In this document: positions 45,993 through 54,311 of the stretch, piece by piece | Position numbering within the stretch: the first letter of the stretch is position 1 | Layout: every line of letters starts with the position of its first letter | From: Cellulomonas sp. ES6 | GTDB taxonomy: Bacteria > Actinomycetota > Actinomycetes > Actinomycetales > Cellulomonadaceae | Assembly: GCF_030053835.1 (NCBI RefSeq) | Contig: NZ_CP125655.1 | Span: 3,348,001-3,412,000, forward strand | DNA: 64,000 nucleotides | Reading direction: 5' to 3' | Made by a program: the position numbers and the translations under genes | The notes under the pieces: model-generated | Told to the model about the DNA's origin: nothing | Seen by the model: the letters and a program-made list of their open reading frames with translations, nothing else | Databases searched by the model: none

Positions 45993-46017
45993 AAGATATG
46001 TCCTGTTTGTCCCGTTT
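45993..46017. promoter_or_regulatory. Acyltransferase promoter with tandem GTCC(T/C)GTTT repeat
   Basis: TATCTT on the minus strand (45993-45998) stands seven bases before the GTG. Just beyond it are two direct 9-bp repeats GTCCTGTTT and GTCCCGTTT (46000-46017) in an AT-richer stretch, a possible regulator site. Confidence 0.4.
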
Positions 46018-46197
46018 GGGAAGACTGCAGGCCGGGATGCCGCCGACGACCGGGAGGGTGCGCCCAGGTCCGGTCCGACGCTGACGTCACAGGAGAGTGG
46101 GCTGGGCGGGTGCACTCGCCCCGGTCGTCCGCGCAGGTCAGCGGGGCGCGCGGCGCGGCTATGCTGTGCCGCGCCGGCCCGGAAGGAGGTGTCGCCC

Positions 46198-46617
46198 GTG
46201 TCCCTGCACCTGATGCAGATCGGGGAGGTCGCGGAGCGCACCGGGCTCTCCCTGCGCACCATCCGCTACTACGGCGAGGTCGGCCTGGTCCGGCCCTCGG
46301 CCCGCACGCACGGCGGCTTCCGCCTGTACACCGAGCCCGACATCGCACGGTTGGAGCTGATCAAGCGCATGAAGCCGCTCGACTTCTCCCTCGACGAGAT
46401 GGGCGACCTGCTGGGCGTCCTCGACCGGATCAACGCCCCGGGCGTCAGCCAGGAGGACCACGACGCGCTGCTGGAGCGCCTCGCGATGTACCGGCTGGCC
46501 GCGGAGGAGCGCTCGCGGGCGCTGCGCGAGCAGCTCGCCGTCGCCGAGGACTTCCACGAGAGCCTGCGCCAGGAGATCTCCCGGCAGCGGCGCATCGGGG
46601 ACCGCTCCGGCTCCTGA
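46198..46617 (+). CDS. MerR-family transcriptional regulator
   Basis: A 139-residue regulator with a standard MerR N-terminus (MQIGEVAERTGLSLRTIRYY, then EVGLVRPSARTHGGFRLYTE) and a coiled-coil dimerisation helix. There is no Cys pair or other clear effector site, so the signal is unknown. The GTG at 46198 has AGGAGG eight bases upstream; a GTG three codons earlier is too close to it. TATGCT about 30 bases upstream is a plausible -10. guaA starts 42 bases after its stop with its own -10-like box. Confidence 0.88.
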   Translation: MSLHLMQIGEVAERTGLSLRTIRYYGEVGLVRPSARTHGGFRLYTEPDIARLELIKRMKPLDFSLDEMGDLLGVLDRINAPGVSQEDHDALLERLAMYRLAAEERSRALREQLAVAEDFHESLRQEISRQRRIGDRSGS

Positions 46618-46647
46618 GCACGCGGCCGTCGCCCTCCCGCGGAGCAC

Positions 46648-46653
46648 TACCCT
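46648..46653 (+). promoter_or_regulatory. Putative -10 box of guaA
   Basis: TACCCT, six bases before the guaA GTG, no ribosome binding site between. Confidence 0.5.
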
Positions 46654-46659
46654 GGTCCG

Positions 46660-48276
<1,617 letters not shown>

Positions 48277-48595
48277 CGCGCGGCGCACGCGCGGACGCCG
48301 ACGGCCCGGGACCCCGAGGGGGTGCCGGGCCGTCGCGCTCCCGGCCGCGGCGTCCCTCCCGGAGACCGGGACCTCTGTCCTAGGCTCGACGGGCGACTCT
48401 GCGTGGGACGAAAGACCCGATCGGCACGAATCCGGTCTTTGTGCGTGGCGTCACGAAGCCTCTCCGGGCGGATCGCATGACCAACGTCCCACCTTCCGGC
48501 CGCCGCGTGGGAGACGCTCTTCCCGTGGGGCTCACAGGTTCCACCGGGCCGGCAAGGGGTCGGTCCGCAACGGGGGTATCTGAAGGGATCACCAC
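48277..48595. other. Intergenic region after guaA with an A/T-rich inverted repeat
   Basis: After the guaA hairpin, the 319 bases include AAAGACC (48411-48417) inverted as GGTCTTT (48434-48440). It is an AT-rich word in GC-rich DNA and could be an operator for the following membrane protein gene. A GGTATC sequence about 20 bases before the ATG at 48596 could be a -10. I find no gene here. Confidence 0.45.
48300..48334 (+). terminator. guaA terminator hairpin
   Basis: GACGGCCCGG (48300-48309) pairs perfectly with CCGGGCCGTC (48325-48334), with CCC/GGG pairing inside the loop. No T-run. Confidence 0.7.
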
Positions 48596-49087
48596 ATGTC
48601 TACCGTGGCAGCGACGGGCGGCTCGAAGGCTGCGCGCGTCATCGGCATCATCTCGGCGGTCGCCGGTCTCGTCCTCATCATCGCCGGCGGCGTCACCTGG
48701 GGCTCGGTCTCCAGCCACCTCGCCGACGAGAACATCACCGTCTCCGAGGACGCGGCCAACTTCGCCGGGCAGCCGGTCACGACGCCGTGGACCGCGTTCG
48801 CCCAGGCGGACATCATCAACCACCACGCCCTCGAGGCGACCGGCGGCAAGACCTACGCCGAGCTCGACCGCGAGGACCCGCTGCGTGACACCGCGATGAA
48901 CGCGTCGTTCCTCCGGGCCTCGCTCTTCACCTCGGTCGTGGCGTTCGGCGTCGCGGCGCTGGTCATGGGCCTGGGCGTGATGTTCATCCTCGTCGGCTAC
49001 GCGCTGTGGGCCATCGCCGGCCGCTCGGTCGCGACCGTCGCCGAGACGCGCAGCACCACCCCGGCGGACGCGGGCCTCAAGGCCTGA
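48596..49087 (+). CDS. Two-to-three-helix membrane protein of an actinobacterial family often mislabelled LigA
   Basis: A 163-residue protein with a membrane helix at about 14-35, an extracytoplasmic loop containing VTWGSVSSHLADENITVSED and INHHALEATGGKTYAEL, then a long hydrophobic C-terminal half (about 105-142). The family is widespread in actinobacteria and sometimes called aromatic ring-opening dioxygenase LigA, but nothing here supports dioxygenase chemistry: there are no metal-ligand histidine motifs. Function unknown. AAGGGATC precedes the ATG. A perfect 19-bp hairpin follows the gene. Confidence 0.8.
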   Translation: MSTVAATGGSKAARVIGIISAVAGLVLIIAGGVTWGSVSSHLADENITVSEDAANFAGQPVTTPWTAFAQADIINHHALEATGGKTYAELDREDPLRDTAMNASFLRASLFTSVVAFGVAALVMGLGVMFILVGYALWAIAGRSVATVAETRSTTPADAGLKA

Positions 49088-49101
49088 ACCACCCGCACGG
49101 C

Positions 49102-49143
49102 ACGACGGAGGCCGGGACCCGATCGGGTCCCGGCCTCCGTCGT
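49102..49143. terminator. Bidirectional terminator, 19-bp perfect stem
   Basis: Bases 49102-49120 pair perfectly with 49125-49143 around a GATC loop. It lies 14 bases after one stop codon and 11 bases from the stop of the convergent gene, so it serves both. Confidence 0.85.
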
Positions 49144-49154
49144 CGTCCGGGGGG

Positions 49155-49742
49155 TCAGCGGCCGGTCCGCGCCTCGCGGCCGCGGCGGCGTGCCGTGGTG
49201 AGCACCGACCCGACCAGCAGCGCGAGACCCGCGCCCGCCAGCAGCACGATCAGCGCGAGCTGCACGTCGATCCGCGCGCCCGCGGCGGCCGCGAGGATCC
49301 CGACGCCGACCACCGTGACGATCAGGCCCCACACGACGGTCGCGGAGCGTGGGCCGCGGTCCTCCGGCGGGACCGGCGGCTGCGCGGGCGCCGGCGCGGG
49401 GGCCGGTGAGGCGGCCCGGGCGGCGGGCGGGGCCTGGTACGCGGGCGCCGGTCCGGAGGCCGGGGCGGCGCCGTACCGGGGCGCCGACTCGGGCGCCGGG
49501 GGAGCGCCGGGCACGGTGCCGCCGGGGGCGGTCGCCGACGGCATCTCCCGCGTGGCGTCGACGGGCGCGATCCGCTCGGGCGCGCCGGCGGGCTGCGCCG
49601 CGGCGAGCTCCACGGTCTCGCCGGCGGGCTCGACGTGGGCGATCTGCTCCGTCGGTCCGTCGGTCGCGGGGCGGTCGATCCGCTCGGTCACGGGCTCGTC
49701 CGCGTCGTCGGGCCGGGGGGTGCCGGGTCCGGTGCTGGTCAT
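49155..49742 (-). CDS. Small membrane protein of the PspC locus
   Basis: A 195-residue protein. Residues 1-130 are a Pro/Ala/Glu-rich disordered region, followed by two membrane helices (about 134-154 and 158-180) and a basic end. No family recognised. The ATG overlaps the stop of the PspC protein as ATGA, so it is the second gene of that operon. By position it is probably part of the envelope-stress system; the Pro-rich tail faces the cytosol if the basic end does too (inference). Confidence 0.75.
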   Translation of the reverse strand: MTSTGPGTPRPDDADEPVTERIDRPATDGPTEQIAHVEPAGETVELAAAQPAGAPERIAPVDATREMPSATAPGGTVPGAPPAPESAPRYGAAPASGPAPAYQAPPAARAASPAPAPAPAQPPVPPEDRGPRSATVVWGLIVTVVGVGILAAAAGARIDVQLALIVLLAGAGLALLVGSVLTTARRRGREARTGR

Positions 49743-51145
49743 CGGTCCTCCTCGATGGTGATGGTGCCGACGCCGAGCTCGATGGTCAGCGCGATCTCCG
49801 CGTCGCGGCCGTCGGCCATGGCCTCGCTGGTGAAGAGCCGGTCGTTGCCGACGCCGTCGGCCCGCTGCCGGTTGCCGTCGACCCGCCAGTCGATGTCGCC
49901 GACCCCGGACGTGACCTCGGCGGTCACCGCGGCGCCCTCCGGGACGACGACGGTGATGTCACCCATGCCGCCGCTGACGGGCACGACGAGCGTCTCGTCC
50001 GTCAGGGGGACGTCGGTGAGGTCCACGTGGGCGTCGCCGATGCCGAACGCGTAGCCCTTCTCGGCCGCCGCGCGGCTGGTCACCGCGACGTCGACGCTGC
50101 GGAACGTGTCGCGGTCCACCCGCCACTCCCCGCGCCCGTCGACGACGACCGCCGGGCCGGCGATCAGCATGCCGATGATCGCGAGGGCCGTCAGGCCGCC
50201 GGCGGTGCGGCCGCGCAGGCCGGACACGATGATCGCCACGCCGACGAGCACCACGCCGCCGCCGATGACGACGGGGAGGATCGGGCCGGTGTACCAGCCC
50301 GCGCGGTCGGCGGCGAGCAGGCCCGCGAGCCCGAGCAGGATGACGGCCACGACGACGCCCGTCAGGGCGGCGCCCGGTCCGCGACGCGGGGGCCGCGGCG
50401 GGGCGGGCGGCACCGGGGGCACCGGCGGGACCGGGGGAGCGGGGGGCGGCGGGTTCCAGCCGCGCGCCGGGGCGGGGGCGGCGGCCCACGCGGGCGGCGC
50501 CGACCACGCCGGGGCCGACGCGGGTGCCGGGCCGCGGCCACCGGCGGCCGGCGGGACGGGCGCGCCCGCCGGGGGTCCGGCGGGGGTGCCGGCCGGGCTG
50601 GTGCTGGTCATGGGGGTGTGTCCTTCCTGGGACGGGGGCTGCCACGCGGGCGGTCCCGGGTGGCGGTCCTTGCGCTGGCGGACGGCGCTGGCGACGATCA
50701 CGATCCCGACGACCACCGCCGCCGCCCAGGCGAAGGCGCCGAGCCAGCCGGTCCCCCAGGGGCCCCAGCTGAACCAGCGGTCGCCCCACGACAGGCCGAC
50801 GACCACCAGGGCGATCGCGCCGAGCAGCGCGACGTCGAAGCTGCCGCGGATGGTCTCCTCGAGGTGGATGCGGCCGTCGGCCTGCTCCGGCAGCAGCGCC
50901 CACGCGATGCCGTAGAGCACGAAGCCGAAGCCCATGAGCAGGGTCACCCCGACGAGCCCGCGGACGAGCAGGGGGTCGAGGCCGAACCGGGACGCGAGCC
51001 CGCCGGCGACGCCGCCGACCCAGCGGTCCTGCGAGCGGACCAGCCCGGTCCGGCGGATCGCGGCGAAGAACCCGTTGGGGCCTCCGGGTGCGGGCGGTGC
51101 CGGGGGCACGGGGCCGGGCCCGCGGCCGGCGCTGTCGTTCGTCAT
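49739..51145 (-). CDS. PspC domain protein with LiaF-like C-terminal domain
   Basis: A 468-residue membrane protein. The PspC domain (about 33-90, WVGGVAGGLASRFGLDPLLV then GFVLYGIAWALLP) comes first. It is followed by membrane helices, a Pro/Ala-rich linker (about 180-250), four more helices (about 255-335) and a strand-rich C-terminal domain with repeated GxGD words (FGIGDAHVDLT, SGGMGDITVVVPEG, SGVGDIDWRV). That end resembles the LiaF/YvqF module of cell-wall stress systems. ATG chosen upstream of the PspC motif. It is divergent from the PspC-histidine kinase gene, with 135 bases between starts. Confidence 0.82.
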   Translation of the reverse strand: MTNDSAGRGPGPVPPAPPAPGGPNGFFAAIRRTGLVRSQDRWVGGVAGGLASRFGLDPLLVRGLVGVTLLMGFGFVLYGIAWALLPEQADGRIHLEETIRGSFDVALLGAIALVVVGLSWGDRWFSWGPWGTGWLGAFAWAAAVVVGIVIVASAVRQRKDRHPGPPAWQPPSQEGHTPMTSTSPAGTPAGPPAGAPVPPAAGGRGPAPASAPAWSAPPAWAAAPAPARGWNPPPPAPPVPPVPPVPPAPPRPPRRGPGAALTGVVVAVILLGLAGLLAADRAGWYTGPILPVVIGGGVVLVGVAIIVSGLRGRTAGGLTALAIIGMLIAGPAVVVDGRGEWRVDRDTFRSVDVAVTSRAAAEKGYAFGIGDAHVDLTDVPLTDETLVVPVSGGMGDITVVVPEGAAVTAEVTSGVGDIDWRVDGNRQRADGVGNDRLFTSEAMADGRDAEIALTIELGVGTITIEEDR

Positions 51146-51280
51146 GTCCCGATCCTCGCCGGGGGCGCGGTGCCGGGGCATCGGGAACCCCCCTGAGCCG
51201 CCCCTGAAAGACGCGCCGCGGCCCCTGATCCTGGGCCCTGAGGACCCCGCGGCGCGGTCCGGACGTGTGACGATCTCTGC

Positions 51281-52615
51281 ATGGAGCCCCGTCCCCGCCT
51301 GCCGCTGCGCCGCCCGGACCGCGGCCGCGTCGTCGGCGGCGTCGCGGCCGGCCTCGCGCTGCACCTCGACCTGCCGGTGCGGCTCGTGCGGCTGCTGTTC
51401 GTGCTGCTGACGCCCGTCGGCGGCGTCGGCGTGCTGCTGTACGTGTTCTGGTGGGTGACCGTCCCCGTGGGCGACCCCCTGGCGGTGGCGGGCGCCGAGC
51501 GGCCGGCGAGCCTCCAGCGGCTCGCGCGCCCCCAGCAGGCCGACCCGGTCGAGCGGCTGCGCCGGCTGCCCTGGACGGAGATCGCGGTCGGCGTCGCGCT
51601 GCTCGCGGGCGCCGCGGCCATGCTCCTGACCCGCACGGGCGCCAGGGAGCTCAGCACGTGGGTCGTCCCGGTGCTGCTGCTCGTCGCCGGGGCGGCCCTC
51701 GCGTGGAGCCAGCTCGACGCGGTGCAGCGGGAGCGGCGCTCGGGCTCGCGGCGCCCGGTCAGCGGGCTACGGCTCGCCGGCGGCCTGGTGATCGCGGGCG
51801 TGGGCGTGCTGCTGCTCGTCGGGCAGGACGCGCCGCCCGGCGCGCTCGTGCAGTCGACCGTCGCCGCGGTGGCGGTGCTCGGCGGCGTCGCGCTGGTGCT
51901 CGCGCCCTGGTGGCTGCGGCTGGTGCGGGAGCTCGGGGACGAGCGGGCCGCCCGGGCGCGGGAGTCGGAGCGGGCGGACATCGCCGCGCACCTGCACGAC
52001 TCCGTGCTCCAGACGCTCGCGCTGATCCGGTCCCGGGCCGACGACCCCACCGAGGTCGCGCGGATGGCCCGCGCCCAGGAGCGCGAGCTGCGGGCGTGGT
52101 TGTACGACGACCGGCCCGCCCCCGGGACGTCGGTCGCGGGCGCGCTCGCGGCGATCGTCGCCGAGATCGAGGACACGCGCACCGGGCCCGACGGCGAGGC
52201 GGTGACGATCGAGACCGTCGTGGTGGGCGACACCGAGCCCGACGCGAACACCGACGCCCTGCTGCAGGCCACCCGCGAGGCGCTGCTGAACGCCGTGCGC
52301 CACGGCCGCCCGCCCGTCTCGCTCTACCTGGAGGCCGGGCCCGAGGAGGTCGAGGTGTTCGTCCGGGACCGCGGCGACGGGTTCGACCCGGACGCCGTGC
52401 CGCCGGACCGCTTCGGCGTCCGGGAGTCCATCCTCGGCAGGGTGCGGCGCCGCGGCGGGCGGGCGTCGGTGGTGTGCAAGGAGGGCGGCGGCACGGAGGT
52501 GCGGCTGCGGGTGCCGGTGCTGCGCGCCGCCCCGGAGGCCCCGGGGACGGTCCCCGACGCCACGGGGCCGGACCGGGCCGCGGACGGCGACGACGAGAGG
52601 ACGATGCAGGCATGA
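51281..52615 (+). CDS. PspC-fused sensor histidine kinase (HisKA_3 / NarL type)
   Basis: A 444-residue kinase. An N-terminal PspC domain (about 13-65, GRVVGGVAAGLALHLDLPVR) is fused to further membrane helices (about 100-118, 128-143, 165-208). A HisKA_3 dimerisation helix follows with the phospho-acceptor His239 in AAHLHDSVLQTLAL, then an ATPase domain (ATREALLNAVRHG, VRDRGDGFDPD). The response regulator follows with a 4-base overlap. The PspC module in both this kinase and the divergent PspC/LiaF-like protein suggests direct membrane interaction between them. Confidence 0.92.
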   Translation: MEPRPRLPLRRPDRGRVVGGVAAGLALHLDLPVRLVRLLFVLLTPVGGVGVLLYVFWWVTVPVGDPLAVAGAERPASLQRLARPQQADPVERLRRLPWTEIAVGVALLAGAAAMLLTRTGARELSTWVVPVLLLVAGAALAWSQLDAVQRERRSGSRRPVSGLRLAGGLVIAGVGVLLLVGQDAPPGALVQSTVAAVAVLGGVALVLAPWWLRLVRELGDERAARARESERADIAAHLHDSVLQTLALIRSRADDPTEVARMARAQERELRAWLYDDRPAPGTSVAGALAAIVAEIEDTRTGPDGEAVTIETVVVGDTEPDANTDALLQATREALLNAVRHGRPPVSLYLEAGPEEVEVFVRDRGDGFDPDAVPPDRFGVRESILGRVRRRGGRASVVCKEGGGTEVRLRVPVLRAAPEAPGTVPDATGPDRAADGDDERTMQA

Positions 52616-53271
52616 ACGACGCTCCGGTCGACGTGGTGCTGGTCGACGACCACCTGATGTTCCGCGCGGGCGTGCGCGCCTCGCTGGACGGGCGCGTGCG
52701 CGTCGTCGGCGAGGCCGCGACGGTCGACGAGGCGGTCCAGGTGGTGCACGCGACGCGCCCGCCGGTGGTGCTCCTCGACGTGCACCTGCCCGGCGGCGAC
52801 GGCGGCGGCGGGGCGGAGGTGATCCGCGCGTGCACGGACCTGCTCGGCGGCACGCGGTTCCTCGCCCTGTCGGTCTCGGACGCCGCGGAGGACGTCGTGG
52901 CGGTCATCCGCGCCGGGGCGCGCGGCTACGTGACGAAGGCGATCTCGGGGCCGGACCTGTGCGACGCGGTGCTGCGCGTGGCGGGCGGCGACGCGGTCTT
53001 CTCGCCGCGGCTGGCCGGCTTCGTGCTGGACGCGTTCGGCGCCGCCGCGGGCGACGTCGCGACCGGCGACGACGAGCTCGACCGGCTGTCCGCGCGCGAG
53101 CGGGAGGTCATGCGGCTCATCGCCCGCGGGTACTCATACCGCGAGGTCGCCGGCGAGCTGTTCATCTCCATCAAGACCGTCGAGACCCACGTGTCCGCCG
53201 TGCTGCGCAAGCTCCAGCTGTCCTCCCGCCACGAGCTCACCCGCTGGGCGGCCGCGCGCCGGCTGCTGTGA
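52612..53271 (+). CDS. NarL/LuxR-family response regulator
   Basis: A 219-residue DNA-binding regulator. The receiver has Asp12-Asp13 (VLVDDHLMF), the phospho-acceptor Asp56 (LLDVHLPGG) and the conserved Lys (GYVTKAISG). The LuxR HTH is at about 155-210 (LSAREREVMRLIARGYSYRE, then ISIKTVETHVSAVLRKLQL). ATG overlaps the kinase stop as ATGA. It probably controls the divergent PspC operon and itself; no binding site can be assigned from one copy. Confidence 0.93.
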   Translation: MNDAPVDVVLVDDHLMFRAGVRASLDGRVRVVGEAATVDEAVQVVHATRPPVVLLDVHLPGGDGGGGAEVIRACTDLLGGTRFLALSVSDAAEDVVAVIRAGARGYVTKAISGPDLCDAVLRVAGGDAVFSPRLAGFVLDAFGAAAGDVATGDDELDRLSAREREVMRLIARGYSYREVAGELFISIKTVETHVSAVLRKLQLSSRHELTRWAAARRLL

Positions 53272-53374
53272 CGAGGCCCGCACGGGCCCGCCGCCGCGCC
53301 CTGCCGGGCACGGGGGAGCGCGCGTGCGATGCTCGGGGCGTACCGACGTCACCGAGGACAGGGGACCGCCAACC

Positions 53375-53725
53375 ATGGACACCGTGTACGGCCTGCTGGT
53401 CGTGCTGCACCTCGTCGGCTGGGCGATCGTGCTGGGAGGGTGCCTCGTCACGCTCCGCCAGCCGGCCTTCCCGAAGGGGGCGCTGCACGGCGCGCTGACC
53501 GCACTCGTCACCGGCGTGGTGATGACCGGCCTGCGGGCCGCGGAGGTCGGCGACCTCGAGCCGCCGGACAACGCGAAGATCGCCGTCAAGCTGGTGGTGG
53601 CCCTCGTCGTGACCGGCCTGGTGTGGTTCGGGACCCGGCGCCCCGACCGCGTCTCGCGCGGCCTCGTCGGCGCGACCCTCGGCCTGACGCTGCTGAACGT
53701 GCTCGTCGCCGTCCTGTGGCGGTGA
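53375..53725 (+). CDS. Hypothetical integral membrane protein
   Basis: A 116-residue protein with four predicted membrane helices (about 4-24, 38-54, 66-84, 95-114) and short loops, beginning MDTVYGLLVVLHLVGWAIVL. It resembles small actinobacterial membrane proteins without assigned function. The ATG follows GAGGACAGGGGACC. It is 28 bases from the DUF456 gene, with which it may be co-transcribed. Confidence 0.75.
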   Translation: MDTVYGLLVVLHLVGWAIVLGGCLVTLRQPAFPKGALHGALTALVTGVVMTGLRAAEVGDLEPPDNAKIAVKLVVALVVTGLVWFGTRRPDRVSRGLVGATLGLTLLNVLVAVLWR

Positions 53726-53753
53726 CGCCCGCGCGGCTCCGCGCGGCGCGCCC

Positions 53754-54239
53754 GTGAGCGGGCTCGGCGAGGCCCTCGTCGGCCTCGCGATCGTCGTCGG
53801 GATGTTCGGCGTCGTGGTGCAGGTGCTGCCCGGGGCGCTGCTGGTGCTCGGCGCGGTCGCGGTGTGGGCCGTGGTCACGGGCGGCACGACCGCCTGGGTG
53901 GTCCTGGCCGTGGCCGCCGTGGCGACGGTGGCGGCGGGTGTCGTGAAGTACCTGCTGGCCGGGCGCTACCTGGTCCGCACCGGCGTCCGGAGCCGCGTGC
54001 TGGTGTGGGGCGGCGTGCTCGGGGTGATCGGGTTCTTCGTCATCCCCGTGGTCGGGCTGCCCGTGGGGTTCGTGGGCGGCGTCTACCTGGCCGAGCGCGT
54101 CCTCGAGCGGCACCCGCACGACCAGGCGTGGCGCGCCACGCTGGCGGCGCTGCGGGCGACCGGGCTCACGATCCTCGTCGAGCTGGCCGGCGCGCTGGTG
54201 GCCACCGCGGCGTGGGTCGCGGGGCTGCTCGCGACGTGA
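53754..54239 (+). CDS. DUF456 membrane protein
   Basis: A 161-residue membrane protein of the DUF456 family. It is largely hydrophobic (helices at about 7-40, 45-62, 82-107, 135-158) with the glycine-rich GVIGFFVIPVVGLPVGFVGG stretch typical of the family, and a repeat-like internal symmetry. Function unknown. GTG start. Downstream, pcrA has its own promoter-like sequence. Confidence 0.82.
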   Translation: MSGLGEALVGLAIVVGMFGVVVQVLPGALLVLGAVAVWAVVTGGTTAWVVLAVAAVATVAAGVVKYLLAGRYLVRTGVRSRVLVWGGVLGVIGFFVIPVVGLPVGFVGGVYLAERVLERHPHDQAWRATLAALRATGLTILVELAGALVATAAWVAGLLAT

Positions 54240-54295
54240 CGCGGGGCACCGCCGCGGGCGGTGGCCGGGCGGTCCCGGGTGTCGGTGGGGGCGCC

Positions 54296-54301
54296 TAGGC
54301 T
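54296..54301 (+). promoter_or_regulatory. Putative -10 box of pcrA
   Basis: TAGGCT, ten bases before the ATG at 54312. The spacing is longer than in the leaderless series, so a very short leader is possible. Confidence 0.35.
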
Positions 54302-54311
54302 GGGTCCCGCC

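Noticed and set aside
48596-49087. Aromatic ring-opening dioxygenase LigA
   Set aside because: The family is sometimes named so, but the sequence is a small membrane protein without metal-binding motifs.
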